Below, in pieces: positions 52,477 through 60,932 of a stretch of 64,000 bases of DNA (positions within the stretch are counted from its first letter, which is position 1; the number at the start of each line of letters is the position of its first letter). The notes beneath the pieces are model-generated. The model saw nothing but the letters and a program-made list of their open reading frames with translations. It searched no databases and was not told the DNA's origin. The position numbers and the translations under genes are program-made. This DNA is from Sphingomonas sp. PsM26 (GTDB lineage Bacteria > Pseudomonadota > Alphaproteobacteria > Sphingomonadales > Sphingomonadaceae), in the NCBI GenBank assembly GCA_030433805.1, contig JARUXA010000019.1:39136-103135 (forward strand), read 5' to 3'.

Positions 52477-55400
52477 CCGATCCGGCAGCGCCCGAGACGA
52501 TCGACACCCCCGCCGTCGCCCCGACGCCGCGACGCTGGGGACGCAAGCTGCTGGGGGCGATTGTCGGCCTGATCCTGCTCGCGGGCGCGCTGGTGGCGTT
52601 GCTCGATACCGGGATCGGCCATCGCTTCCTGACCGACCGGATCGCCGCGCTGCGCCCGGCGAACGGCTTGCGCTACCAGATCGGGCGGATCGACGGGTCG
52701 ATCTACGGCAAGGCCAGGCTGATCGACGTGCGCATTCGCGACCGGCGCGGGCTGGTGTTCGCAGCACCCCGCGCCGAGCTCGACTGGGCACCGCTGCGGT
52801 GGGTGCACAACCGGCTCGACATCACACGCCTGCACATCGCGCAGGCGCGGCTCGAACGGTTGCCTGATCTCATTCCCTCGACGCGGAAACGGCCGATCCT
52901 GCCGTCGTTCGACATTCGGATCGGTACGCTGTCGGTGGATCGGCTCGTGCTGGCGAAGGCCGTGACGGGCACCGAACGCGTCGGTCGTCTTGCCGGTCGC
53001 GCAGATATTCGCGGTGGCCGCGCGCTGGTCGATCTGGATGCGGCGGTCGCCGGCAGCGACACGCTGCGGCTCAAACTGGATGCCGCGCCCGACCGGAACA
53101 TGTTCGACATCGACGCCCATGCGCGGGGCACCGCCAACGGGCTGCTCGCAAAACTCGCAGGGTTCGCCCGGCCGATCGCGCTTGATGTCGCCGGACGCGG
53201 AACATGGAAGCAATGGGACGGCCACGCGATCGCGGATGTCGGCACGGTCCGGCTGGTCGACCTTCGGCTGAGCAACCGCGCAGGGACCTATGCGCTCGAC
53301 GGGGTGCTGATCCCGGCGCCGCTGTCGCACGGAAAGCTCCAGCGCCTGTCGACGCCCCGCGTGCTGACGCACGGCAGCGCCACGCTGGTCGACCGCCAGT
53401 TGAAGGGGACGCTATCGCTGCGGTCGGCGTCACTGAGCCTTACGGGCGACGGGGCGCTAGATCTTGCCGCAAATGCGTTCCGCAACATTCGGCTGCATGC
53501 GGTGCTGCTGCGCCCGACCGGGCTGTTCCCCAACATGAGTGGCCGCGCGATCGAACTGCGCGTGCTGCTCGACGGCGCGTTCGCGACCGCGCGGTTCGAT
53601 TACCGCCTCGCCGCCAAGCGGTTCGCGTTCGATGCGACCGGGTTCGAGGACGCCTTTGCCGCGGGGAGCGGACGCTTGTCCAAAGCCCCCGTGATGGTCC
53701 CGATCCGCTTCGTCGCGAAGCGCGTCACCGGGGTCGGCGACGTCGCGGGCGGGATCCTGCGCAATCTGACGATGCAGGGCGTGCTCCGCGTTACGGGCAC
53801 GAGCGTGACGGGCAGCGCGATGAAGCTGACCTCCGACAAGCTCAACGGCCGGTTCGATCTCCAGCTCGACCTGCGCAACGGGCGGTACGAGATCGCGCTC
53901 AACGGCGGGTTGGCGCGCTATCTGATCCCCGGGCTCGGCATCGTCGATGTCGCGACGTTGCTCAAGGTGGTGCCCGGCGCGGACGGGCACGGCACGCGCG
54001 TGATGGGGCAGGGCACCGCGCAGATGGTCCGGCTCGACAACGCCTTCTTCCGCTCGCTTGCGGGCGGGCTGCCGCGGATCGTCACCGGGCTAGAACGCAC
54101 CACCGACGGGGTGCTCCATCTCAACAATCTGGTGCTGACCGGGCCGCAGATCTGGATCACCGGCAACGGCATCCGGCGGCGCGACGGGACGTTCCACTTC
54201 GAGGGGACGGGGACGCAGCAGACGTACGGCCCGCTGACGCTCAAGCTCGACGGCAAGATCGACCGGCCGACGATCGACCTGGTGTTCCAGCGGCCCAACG
54301 AGACGCTGGGGCTGCACGACGTGGTCGCGCATCTCGACCCGACCGAGGCGGGGTTCGCCTTCACCGCGCGCGGTGGATCGCGGCTCGGGCCGTTCACCGG
54401 CAATGGCGCGATCCTGTTGCCCAAGGGCGGCGGCGGGACGATTGCGATCGCCGATCTCGCGGTCAGCGGGACGCACCTGTCGGGGCCGCTCGCGATCGTC
54501 GATGGCGGCTTCAACGGGCGGCTCGCGGTGGCGGGCGGCGGCGTGACCGGGGCATTGCTGTTCGCGCCGGTCGGCGACAATCAGCGGATCGAGGCGCATC
54601 TCGACGCGCGCGCGGCGACGCTGGCGGACGGCGTCACGGTCCGGCGCGCGCGGCTGGATGCGGTGACGGTGCTCGATCCGGCGGGCACGTCGATCGAGGC
54701 GTCGCTGACCGGGGGCGGGTTGCGGCGCGGGTCGCTGGTGCTCGCGCGGTTCGCGGGCAAGGCGTCGCTGCGTGGCGGGGTCGGCACGATCACCGCGTCG
54801 ATCGCGGGATCGGGCGGGCGCGCGTTCGATATCCAGTCCGTGACGCAGGTTACGGCCGATCGCTACACCGTATCGGCGCAGGGCACGCTCGACCGGCGGC
54901 CGATCAAGCTGGTGACGCCCGCAGTGCTTACCCGCGACGGCGAAGACGGCTGGCGGCTTGCCCAGACCGAGCTGACCTTTGCCGGAGGCGATGCGCAACT
55001 GTCGGGGCGGTTTACGCGGGGGGCCAACGCAATCATGGCCAAGGTTGCACACATGCCGCTTGCGATCCTCGACATCGGCTACCCCGGACTGGAGCTGGGC
55101 GGGAGTGCGTCGGGGAGCCTATCCTATTCACAAGGCAGGACAAATCCGCCGACGGGGCGGATCGACATGACCGTCCGCGGGCTCACCCGCTCAGGGCTGG
55201 TGCTGACCTCGCGCCCGGTCGACGTCGGCATCGCGGGGATCCTGTCGGCCGACCGGATCGCCGCGCGCGCGGTCGCGGCAACCGGGGGCAAGACCGTCGG
55301 GCGCGCGCAGTTGCTGCTCAACCTCCCCGCCGGGACCGATCTGGCGAAACGCGTGGAGGAGGCGGGCGTGTTCGCGCAACTGCGCTATGACGGCGCGGCG

Positions 55401-56645
55401 GACACGCTGTGGCGGCTGACCGGCATCGAGCTGTTCGACCTGACCGGCCCGGTCGCGATCGGCGCGGATGTCGGCGGGCGCGTGAGCAACCCGCAGATCA
55501 GGGGCGTCGTCCAGGCACGTGGCGCACGGATCGAAAGTGCGACAACCGGCACCGTGCTGACCAACGTGGTCGCGAGCGGCCAGTTCGGCGGATCGCGGCT
55601 GACGATCGACAGCTTCACCGCCGAGGCGGGCAAGGGCGGCAAGGTCGTCGGCAAGGGCGCGTTCGATTTCGGCGCGAACAGCGGGTTCGACCTGTCGGTC
55701 CAGGCCGACCATGCGGTGATGATCGCGCGCGACGATATCGGCGCGACCGTGACGGGCCCGTTGCGCTTTCTGTCGAACAAGCGCGGCGGGACGATCTCGG
55801 GCGAACTCCGCCTCGACAAGAGCCGCTACCGGCTCGGCCAGGCGACCGCGGCGAGCGCGGTACCGCAGCTCAACATCCGCGAGATCAACTTGCCCGGCGG
55901 CGGGACCGAGGATGACGACGTCGCGCCCGCGCCGTGGCGGCTCGCGATCCATGCGCGCGCGCCCAACCAGCTGATCGTCTCGGGGCTCGGCCTGCGCAGC
56001 GAATGGTCGGCGGACCTGCAGATCGGCGGCGCGCCCGACAATCCCGCGATTTCGGGCCGCGCCGATCTGGTGCGCGGCAATTACGACTTCGCCGGACGCA
56101 CCTTCGCGCTGGAACGCGGCAAGATCCTGTTCACTGGCGACGTTCCGGCCAACCCCGCGCTCGACATCGCGGCGAATGCGAGCACCACCGGATTGAACGC
56201 GACGATCAACGTGACCGGGCAGGCGCTGAAACCTGAGATCGCCTTCTCCAGCACGCCCGCGCTGCCGCAGGACGAATTGCTGTCGCGGCTGTTGTTCGGC
56301 ACTTCGATCACCAACCTGTCCGCGCCCGAGGCGTTGCAACTGGCGTCGGCGGTGGCGGCGTTGCAGAACGGCAAGGGCGGGCTCGACCCGATCAACGCGG
56401 TGCGGCGCGTGGCGGGGCTCGACCGGCTGCGCATCGTCTCCGCCGACCCGCAGACCGGGCAGCGGACCTCGGTGGCGGCGGGCAAATATATCACGCGGCG
56501 CTTTTATGCGGAGATCGTGACCGACGGGGCGGGCTATTCCGCGACACAAGTCGAGTTCCAGGTGACGCGCTGGCTGTCGGTGCTGTCGTCGATCTCGACG
56601 CTCGGGCGGCAGAGCGCGAACTTGCGGGTTTCCAAGGATTATTGA
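52473..56645 (+). CDS. tamB: TamB, inner-membrane-anchored periplasm-spanning protein
   Basis: This 1390-residue protein has one N-terminal membrane helix (LLGAIVGLILLAGALVALLDTG) followed by a long beta-rich AsmA-like lipid-transfer groove. The C-terminal DUF490/TamB domain contains IVSGLGLRSEWSADLQIGG, ISGRADLVRGNYDFAGRTFAL and LPQDELLSRLLFGTSI. With TamA it moves phospholipids and folds some outer-membrane proteins. The start is a TTG overlapping the tamA stop. Confidence 0.95.
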   Translation: MTDPAAPETIDTPAVAPTPRRWGRKLLGAIVGLILLAGALVALLDTGIGHRFLTDRIAALRPANGLRYQIGRIDGSIYGKARLIDVRIRDRRGLVFAAPRAELDWAPLRWVHNRLDITRLHIAQARLERLPDLIPSTRKRPILPSFDIRIGTLSVDRLVLAKAVTGTERVGRLAGRADIRGGRALVDLDAAVAGSDTLRLKLDAAPDRNMFDIDAHARGTANGLLAKLAGFARPIALDVAGRGTWKQWDGHAIADVGTVRLVDLRLSNRAGTYALDGVLIPAPLSHGKLQRLSTPRVLTHGSATLVDRQLKGTLSLRSASLSLTGDGALDLAANAFRNIRLHAVLLRPTGLFPNMSGRAIELRVLLDGAFATARFDYRLAAKRFAFDATGFEDAFAAGSGRLSKAPVMVPIRFVAKRVTGVGDVAGGILRNLTMQGVLRVTGTSVTGSAMKLTSDKLNGRFDLQLDLRNGRYEIALNGGLARYLIPGLGIVDVATLLKVVPGADGHGTRVMGQGTAQMVRLDNAFFRSLAGGLPRIVTGLERTTDGVLHLNNLVLTGPQIWITGNGIRRRDGTFHFEGTGTQQTYGPLTLKLDGKIDRPTIDLVFQRPNETLGLHDVVAHLDPTEAGFAFTARGGSRLGPFTGNGAILLPKGGGGTIAIADLAVSGTHLSGPLAIVDGGFNGRLAVAGGGVTGALLFAPVGDNQRIEAHLDARAATLADGVTVRRARLDAVTVLDPAGTSIEASLTGGGLRRGSLVLARFAGKASLRGGVGTITASIAGSGGRAFDIQSVTQVTADRYTVSAQGTLDRRPIKLVTPAVLTRDGEDGWRLAQTELTFAGGDAQLSGRFTRGANAIMAKVAHMPLAILDIGYPGLELGGSASGSLSYSQGRTNPPTGRIDMTVRGLTRSGLVLTSRPVDVGIAGILSADRIAARAVAATGGKTVGRAQLLLNLPAGTDLAKRVEEAGVFAQLRYDGAADTLWRLTGIELFDLTGPVAIGADVGGRVSNPQIRGVVQARGARIESATTGTVLTNVVASGQFGGSRLTIDSFTAEAGKGGKVVGKGAFDFGANSGFDLSVQADHAVMIARDDIGATVTGPLRFLSNKRGGTISGELRLDKSRYRLGQATAASAVPQLNIREINLPGGGTEDDDVAPAPWRLAIHARAPNQLIVSGLGLRSEWSADLQIGGAPDNPAISGRADLVRGNYDFAGRTFALERGKILFTGDVPANPALDIAANASTTGLNATINVTGQALKPEIAFSSTPALPQDELLSRLLFGTSITNLSAPEALQLASAVAALQNGKGGLDPINAVRRVAGLDRLRIVSADPQTGQRTSVAAGKYITRRFYAEIVTDGAGYSATQVEFQVTRWLSVLSSISTLGRQSANLRVSKDY

Positions 56646-56873
56646 GAACGTCGGATGGGCGACGGGTATGTCTGACGTTGGTCGTCGGCGAACAGGCGGG
56701 TTTCGGGAAGGCTACGAAGGGACGGCGACAATCTGCGACGGTGGCGTGAATCGCGCCGACGGTACACGTCGTGGTTCGTCTGCGACGGGCCCGAACGGGA
56801 ATCCTGTCACAACAGCGAACGATAATATATTGGAACTGAAGAATAAACGCGTCGTCTAATGGACGACTGACCA

Positions 56874-57434
56874 ATGCCTACACATATTGAGCCAGTTCGA
56901 AGGACGCAATTCGGCATGGGCATCTCCGTTTTCACACCAGCACCCAAGCCGTTGAATGAATTTTCGAGAAGCCGCGCGGCCGCAGAATGGGCAAGAGACA
57001 TAATCGCTGATTTGCCACGGCTGAAAAGGATATCGCACGAAGCCAAAGCGATTTTTGACGTCCGATGGGCCGGAATATCCGCCGTCGTTGACGACTGGCA
57101 ACACGTCATTGCATCCTCTGGCGGAATGCTCGGTCTCTATCGACGTTCAACCGCCTTGAGCAGCTATGTCGTCGCGTATCCTTATCAACCGTTCTGCATT
57201 GCAAACGCACTTCAAGACGAGCGTTTTCATGGCAACCCGTTTGTCGAAGATGGCCTGATCGGCTTTTACGCGGGCGTTGCAATCCTTGATGCCGCTGGCC
57301 TGGCGGTGGGCGTCCTGTGCGTCACACATCCAGAGCCCCTCCAGATAATACCGCCTGACGCACTCGAACTGCTGACGTCCCTTGCCCGGTCAGTGACCCC
57401 TCATGTCCCACCCCGGTCGCCAGTACCTGAGTGA
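56874..57434 (+). CDS. GAF domain protein
   Basis: This 186-residue soluble protein has a GAF domain recognisable by CIANALQDERFHGNPFVEDGLIGFYAGVAIL and GLAVGVLCVTHPEPLQIIPPDALELLTSLARSV. No kinase, cyclase or HTH follows. The gene and the 228 bp before it are noticeably less GC-rich than tamB. An imperfect GGAAC...CGTC pair lies at 56832-56856, but its predicted transcription start would fall at the ribosome site, so it is not called as a promoter. The second stand-alone GAF protein in the window. Confidence 0.8.
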   Translation: MPTHIEPVRRTQFGMGISVFTPAPKPLNEFSRSRAAAEWARDIIADLPRLKRISHEAKAIFDVRWAGISAVVDDWQHVIASSGGMLGLYRRSTALSSYVVAYPYQPFCIANALQDERFHGNPFVEDGLIGFYAGVAILDAAGLAVGVLCVTHPEPLQIIPPDALELLTSLARSVTPHVPPRSPVPE

Positions 57435-57523
57435 TTGGACGGAAAAATTGGTTGTGGTGGATGGCGCGGAACTGCCGGGGCCTGTGTGTGGGGGAATTGT
57501 GCTGGGTGGGCAGGGAGACCGCA

Positions 57524-57690
57524 AAGCCCCTCCCCTTCAGGGGAGGGGTTGGGGTGGGGAAGTCCAGCAGAGCCCCGCTCTCTGCGAGGCACTTCCCCAC
57601 CCCCAACCCAGCGCTGGGTCGGTCATGCCTCCGGCACGACCTGAACAGCGTGGGGCGCCGTTCATCCGGCGCTCCTGAAGGGGAGGGGCT
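57524..57690. repeat. Repeat family B copy 2, right arm interrupted
   Basis: Left arm 57524-57563 matches copy 1 (AGCCCCTCCCCTTCAGGGG...). The right arm is split: CTTCCCCACCCCCAACCC up to 57608, then 64 bp of foreign sequence bounded by AGCGC and GCGCT, then CCTGAAGGGGAGGGGCTT at 57674-57691. The spacer CCAGCAG..CTCTCTGCGAGGCA also occurs in copy 3. Confidence 0.85.
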
Positions 57691-57705
57691 TAAGAAGAAG
57701 TAACT

Positions 57706-57810
57706 TCAGGCCCGCGCGCCCTCGATAACGCTGCCCCAATTATGCCGCAGCGCCGTCAGCACCGTCTCGACGATCGCATCCGCATTAGGACTCACCACAC
57801 GGACGCATGC
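57706..57810 (-). pseudogene. Remnant of a coding gene, C-terminal end only
   Basis: The minus strand encodes a plausible C-terminus (VRVVSPNADAIVETVLTALR... ending EGARA and a TGA at 57706-57708). There is no start: going upstream it runs into the stop of the gene at 57813. It resembles the tail of DUF559-type endonuclease proteins, but the match is weak. Confidence 0.3.
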
Positions 57811-57812
57811 CG

Positions 57813-58055
57813 TTAGTCGCTGGTAAGAGGCGCGCCTTCATCGACGATCGTCGAAAGCTCGTCCCGCGCGGCATCGAGCGCGATTACCCGGGTCCGCGCA
57901 TGATGAATGCGATCGACGTCGGCGGGCTCGCGGGTGACTGACGAGTCCTTCGCTGCCTCACGGGTGGCGAGTTCGATTACGGCCTGCCGGTATTCGGCGC
58001 GGGCCGTGGCGAGTGCTGCATCCAGTGCGCTTGTCAATTCGTTTGGTGAAACCAT
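57813..58055 (-). CDS. Hypothetical coiled-coil protein
   Basis: The product is 80 residues, all-helical and charged: MVSPNELTSALDAALATARAEYRQAVIELATREAAKDSS, later DRIHHARTRVIALDAARDELSTIVD. ATG at 58055. No signal peptide or membrane segment. No family recognised. Confidence 0.65.
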   Translation of the reverse strand: MVSPNELTSALDAALATARAEYRQAVIELATREAAKDSSVTREPADVDRIHHARTRVIALDAARDELSTIVDEGAPLTSD

Positions 58056-58544
58056 TGCGTGCCTCGCTTGCGATGTTCTGCCGGAGGTTTCCGGCGTGCG
58101 GGGGGTGAACACGCCAGCAAGGCCGTAGTTGCTACAGGCGCGGGATTAGCAGACCTCGCCCCTCCATTCCGCGCACGGGACGCTGGTTCCCGCGGTTTGC
58201 CATGGCGCGCATTCGGTCCGAATGATGGCGCTGTCAGTGCTGAAGAGCGCGTCAGAATGGGCACATGTGGTGAAAATCTGTCGTTGCGGAGATTACGATG
58301 GGGAAGCAGACTCTCGTTCAAACTGTTCGTCATTCCCGCGTAGGCGGGAATCCCTTAGCACCGTCCGACCTGTACTGCGTAGTCAGCCAGTATGGATGCC
58401 CGCCGTCGCGGGGATGACGGAAAGGGGCCGTGGCCCCTAAAAACGTTTGCCCTCTGCGCATCTGGCTGAACAGCAATAATTGGTGGAGAGCGGTCCTTCC
58501 GCCTGGACTGGAACTACAGCCAGGCACGCGAACGCAACCCTGTG
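58056..58544. repeat. Intergenic region with a third type of inverted repeat (58328-58420)
   Basis: The 489-bp gap contains an inverted pair: CGTCATTCCCGCG...GCGGGAATCCC at 58328-58354 and GATGCCCGCCGTCGCGGGGATGACG at 58395-58419. This is a known type of short palindromic repeat in sphingomonads and related bacteria. No gene was found in the remainder. Confidence 0.75.
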
Positions 58545-59129
58545 CTACGATCCAGTCCGACGAAGCACCGAACGATTGCGTGGCAGCCAAACCTCCTTGT
58601 TGTCGTTTGCCGAATTTACCTCCTTCAACGTTGTTAACAAGTCACCATCTCGTGTTGTGGTTTCGCGGACATGGGCAACTTCATCCCCATCCTTCCGTGT
58701 CTCGACGGTCACGATGGTCCAGTGGGAGGTATCGGCCCCTTGAGCCACGTCGACGATACGTGACAGTCCAACATCTGTCGGACGTCCGCGGCGGAACATC
58801 GCGTAACTCAGCGACGAAGCGACTGGATCCACCAACGTGACCGTCGTGATCGTCACGATACCCGTTTGCGGCCCATCATCGAACTGCGCCGTTCGAACCG
58901 TCGTCACCTCGTCCGGTTGGGCAATGATGGCCACTGACATCGGTAGGCCTTGCCAGGTGTTGGACTGGTAGTCTCGGTATTGTAGCTCGCCTTGCCAGCG
59001 GCCAGCAGTCTGAGACAACATGGAAGAGGCTGACACCGTGTTGTCCTTTTCCGTGGAAAAGGCCGGCAGCGTCATGAGCACTAAGAACATAGCCAAGTAG
59101 CGCACAACAACCTCCGAAGCGTTCACCAC
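58545..59129 (-). CDS. Hypothetical exported protein
   Basis: The product is 194 residues with a signal peptide (MFLVLMTLPAFS at residues 14-25). The mature part is beta-rich: GRWQGELQYRDYQSNTWQGLP, then VTTVRTAQFDDGPQTGIVTITTV, suggesting a lipocalin- or nuclear-transport-like beta fold. Lower GC than neighbours. Start 59129 or 59093. No family recognised. Confidence 0.65.
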   Translation of the reverse strand: MVNASEVVVRYLAMFLVLMTLPAFSTEKDNTVSASSMLSQTAGRWQGELQYRDYQSNTWQGLPMSVAIIAQPDEVTTVRTAQFDDGPQTGIVTITTVTLVDPVASSLSYAMFRRGRPTDVGLSRIVDVAQGADTSHWTIVTVETRKDGDEVAHVRETTTRDGDLLTTLKEVNSANDNKEVWLPRNRSVLRRTGS

Positions 59130-59310
59130 GAAATCTGCGTCGTGCTAGGTCTATCTTTGCCACAAGATGTTTGCAATCGAGCTACTGCGTGCGGACCGGG
59201 AACGCCCGCAAGTGGGCGTGAGCAGTCATTCGACCAGGTGGCCTCCGAGTCGAACCCGGTCACTCAGGCGACGCGGCGCGCGACATGCCACCGCCACCCA
59301 GCCCAACGAC

Positions 59311-59342
59311 AAAGGCCTGCCGCATCGCTGCGGCAGGCCTTT
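59311..59342. terminator. Strong bidirectional terminator hairpin
   Basis: A perfect 14-bp stem AAAGGCCTGCCGCA / TGCGGCAGGCCTTT with a TCGC loop, flanked by T-runs on both strands, lies 30 bp after the stop of the gene at 59373. It would terminate that gene on the minus strand. Confidence 0.9.
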
Positions 59343-59372
59343 TCGTGACCTAATCGGTCGAAGAGCGAAAAT

Positions 59373-59780
59373 TCAGGCCGCGTTGACCGCTTTCTCGATG
59401 TCGGCAACCGAGTGACCGGTAAGGTCCTTCGAGACCTCCCCGACGAGCTTGGCGCTGAGTGTCTTGTGATAATGCTTGCGCAACTCGCCGAGCGTGCGCG
59501 GGGCCGCGATGATCACCAGCTCGTCGATCGATCCGCCCATCAGCTTCTTGTTGAGGATCTCGGCCACACCTGCGGCGAACGCGTCCTCGTCCTGCTGGCT
59601 GTCCGACGGATTGGCGGAGCTGCTCTGATGGCGTCCGCCCGAACCCATATTGTCGGTCGACACGTCGCCGGTCGGCTGTTCGGTCAGCTTCAGCGAGCCT
59701 GCGTCGCCGGTATTCTTGAACAGCTTGAGATGCTCGCCGTCGACCACCGCGACGAGCGCACCTTTTTTCAAATCGGCCAT
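59373..59780 (-). CDS. Host attachment-type protein (protein required for attachment to host cells)
   Basis: This 135-residue protein has the family pattern ALVAVVDGEHLKLFKNTGD at the start, a Ser/Asp-rich linker (QSSSANPSDSQQDEDAFAAGVAEIL) and LVIIAAPRTLGELRKHYHKTLSAKL, then a closing helix. These proteins belong to the eRF1/BaeR-like RNase fold group. ATG at 59780 is chosen for its GGAAGAGATA site over a start at 59792. Confidence 0.85.
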   Translation of the reverse strand: MADLKKGALVAVVDGEHLKLFKNTGDAGSLKLTEQPTGDVSTDNMGSGGRHQSSSANPSDSQQDEDAFAAGVAEILNKKLMGGSIDELVIIAAPRTLGELRKHYHKTLSAKLVGEVSKDLTGHSVADIEKAVNAA

Positions 59781-59868
59781 TATCTCTTCCAATCGGGTTG
59801 TGGGTTACCGAGCGCCAACTCCCACGTGCCCCGAACGGTTCATTTTGCGCTGCGACGGGATTCGTCGT

Positions 59869-60573
59869 TTACCGCACACGCTTGGCTTTGGTCGCAACCG
59901 CAGGCGGCAGTGCCTGCACGCTGGCCGGGGCCGACGGAGCGACACTTGCCGTCGCCGGACGGCTGGCGGCGGGGTTTGCGGCGCGCCAGGCGTCATAGGC
60001 GGCGTAGAAATCGGTGAATGGCTTTTCGAGCAAGGGAAGGCGCTCGGCCGCGAAGGCGGTAAAGTCCATCTGTGTCGACGTCGCGCTGTCGGCGAGCGTC
60101 GTGATTGCGGCGCGGCAGAAGGGGTCGCGCGCCTGGGATTGCGAGAAGAAATTATAGAGCCGCGTCATCTGGTCGTCGTAACGGTCCTGCCAGTCGCCGC
60201 CGCGTGCCTTATACTCGGCGGAAAGCCGCGTTTGTGCCGTGTTCAGCACCGCTTTGCGACTGGTCAGCAGCGCATTGTACGCCGCGATGATCCTGTCTTC
60301 GTCGGGACCGCGACACGCCAAGGCGGCGACGTTGAGCGCGGCGCGCAAATGCCAGACCGTGCCGTCGGTGGAGAGATTGCGATTGGGCGTGAGATACCGG
60401 CCATCGCTCATCACCGCAGGCGTCTTCATGCCGACATAGGCACCTGCGGGCATCGCCAGTGGTGCTGCGACTGGCGCAGGCGGCGGCGGGATGGTCGTGA
60501 CGATCGCGGGCTTGCGGGTGCAGGCCGACAGCAGCGCGAGGCTGATCGTGGTCAAAGCTGTACTACGGCGCAT
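59869..60573 (-). CDS. Hypothetical lipoprotein
   Basis: The product is 234 residues. A signal peptide ends in a lipobox (ISLALLSACT, cysteine at about residue 18), a Pro/Ala-rich linker follows, then a helical domain (WHLRAALNVAALACRGPDEDRIIAAYNALLTSRKAVLN). A cysteine pair (ALACR, DPFCRAA) may form a disulfide. A C-terminal Ala/Pro/Ser tail is disordered. Start at 60573, over an upstream frame. No family recognised. Confidence 0.7.
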   Translation of the reverse strand: MRRSTALTTISLALLSACTRKPAIVTTIPPPPAPVAAPLAMPAGAYVGMKTPAVMSDGRYLTPNRNLSTDGTVWHLRAALNVAALACRGPDEDRIIAAYNALLTSRKAVLNTAQTRLSAEYKARGGDWQDRYDDQMTRLYNFFSQSQARDPFCRAAITTLADSATSTQMDFTAFAAERLPLLEKPFTDFYAAYDAWRAANPAASRPATASVAPSAPASVQALPPAVATKAKRVR

Positions 60574-60785
60574 CGCAACCTCGTTCTTCCCCTCGGCATC
60601 GACCGCGCGCAAAATCACGATCCGGCACGGTCGGGGGAACTTCCCTTATCAGAATCGCGGTCGGCTATAATCGGGTTTAGGCAGCCGCGGTTCGTCATAT
60701 TGATCGGTTCGCCGCTTCGGACGCGCTACCCGTCCGGTTCGGGTGGTGCCGGGGCGATCCTGTTGCTTGCGGCTACTCACTTTTG

Positions 60786-60894
60786 CGCTTCCCCGGCGCA
60801 GGCCGGGGCCCAGCAGAAATGGCTGAGGTAACTGCGTGCAATCGCTCGCAATCTTCTGTTTCTCGACTGGGCCCCGGCCTTCGCCGGGGAAGCG
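60786..60894. repeat. Palindromic repeat doublet, family A, copy 7
   Basis: Left arm 60786-60816 and right arm 60863-60894 again form an inverted pair, with GGCGCAGGCC variation in the left arm. It lies in the 360-bp gap between the lipoprotein and aldehyde dehydrogenase genes (both minus strand). The rest of the gap shows no feature that can be called. Confidence 0.93.
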
Positions 60895-60932
60895 CAGGAT
60901 AGCGCAGGATTGCGTGGGCTGCGCGACCCCCG

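Noticed and set aside
53204..55390. 728-codon ORF in another frame of tamB
   Set aside because: Arg/Ala/Gly-rich composition typical of an antisense or offset shadow; the tamB frame carries the recognisable domains.
56832..56856. GGAAC-N16-CGTC resembling an EcfG promoter before the GAF gene at 56874
   Set aside because: The last base differs from CGTT and the predicted start would fall on or after the ribosome site, so it is unlikely to drive this gene.
59200..59300. Possible tRNA-like segment (GGTTCGACTCGG on the minus strand)
   Set aside because: No acceptor or anticodon stem could be built.
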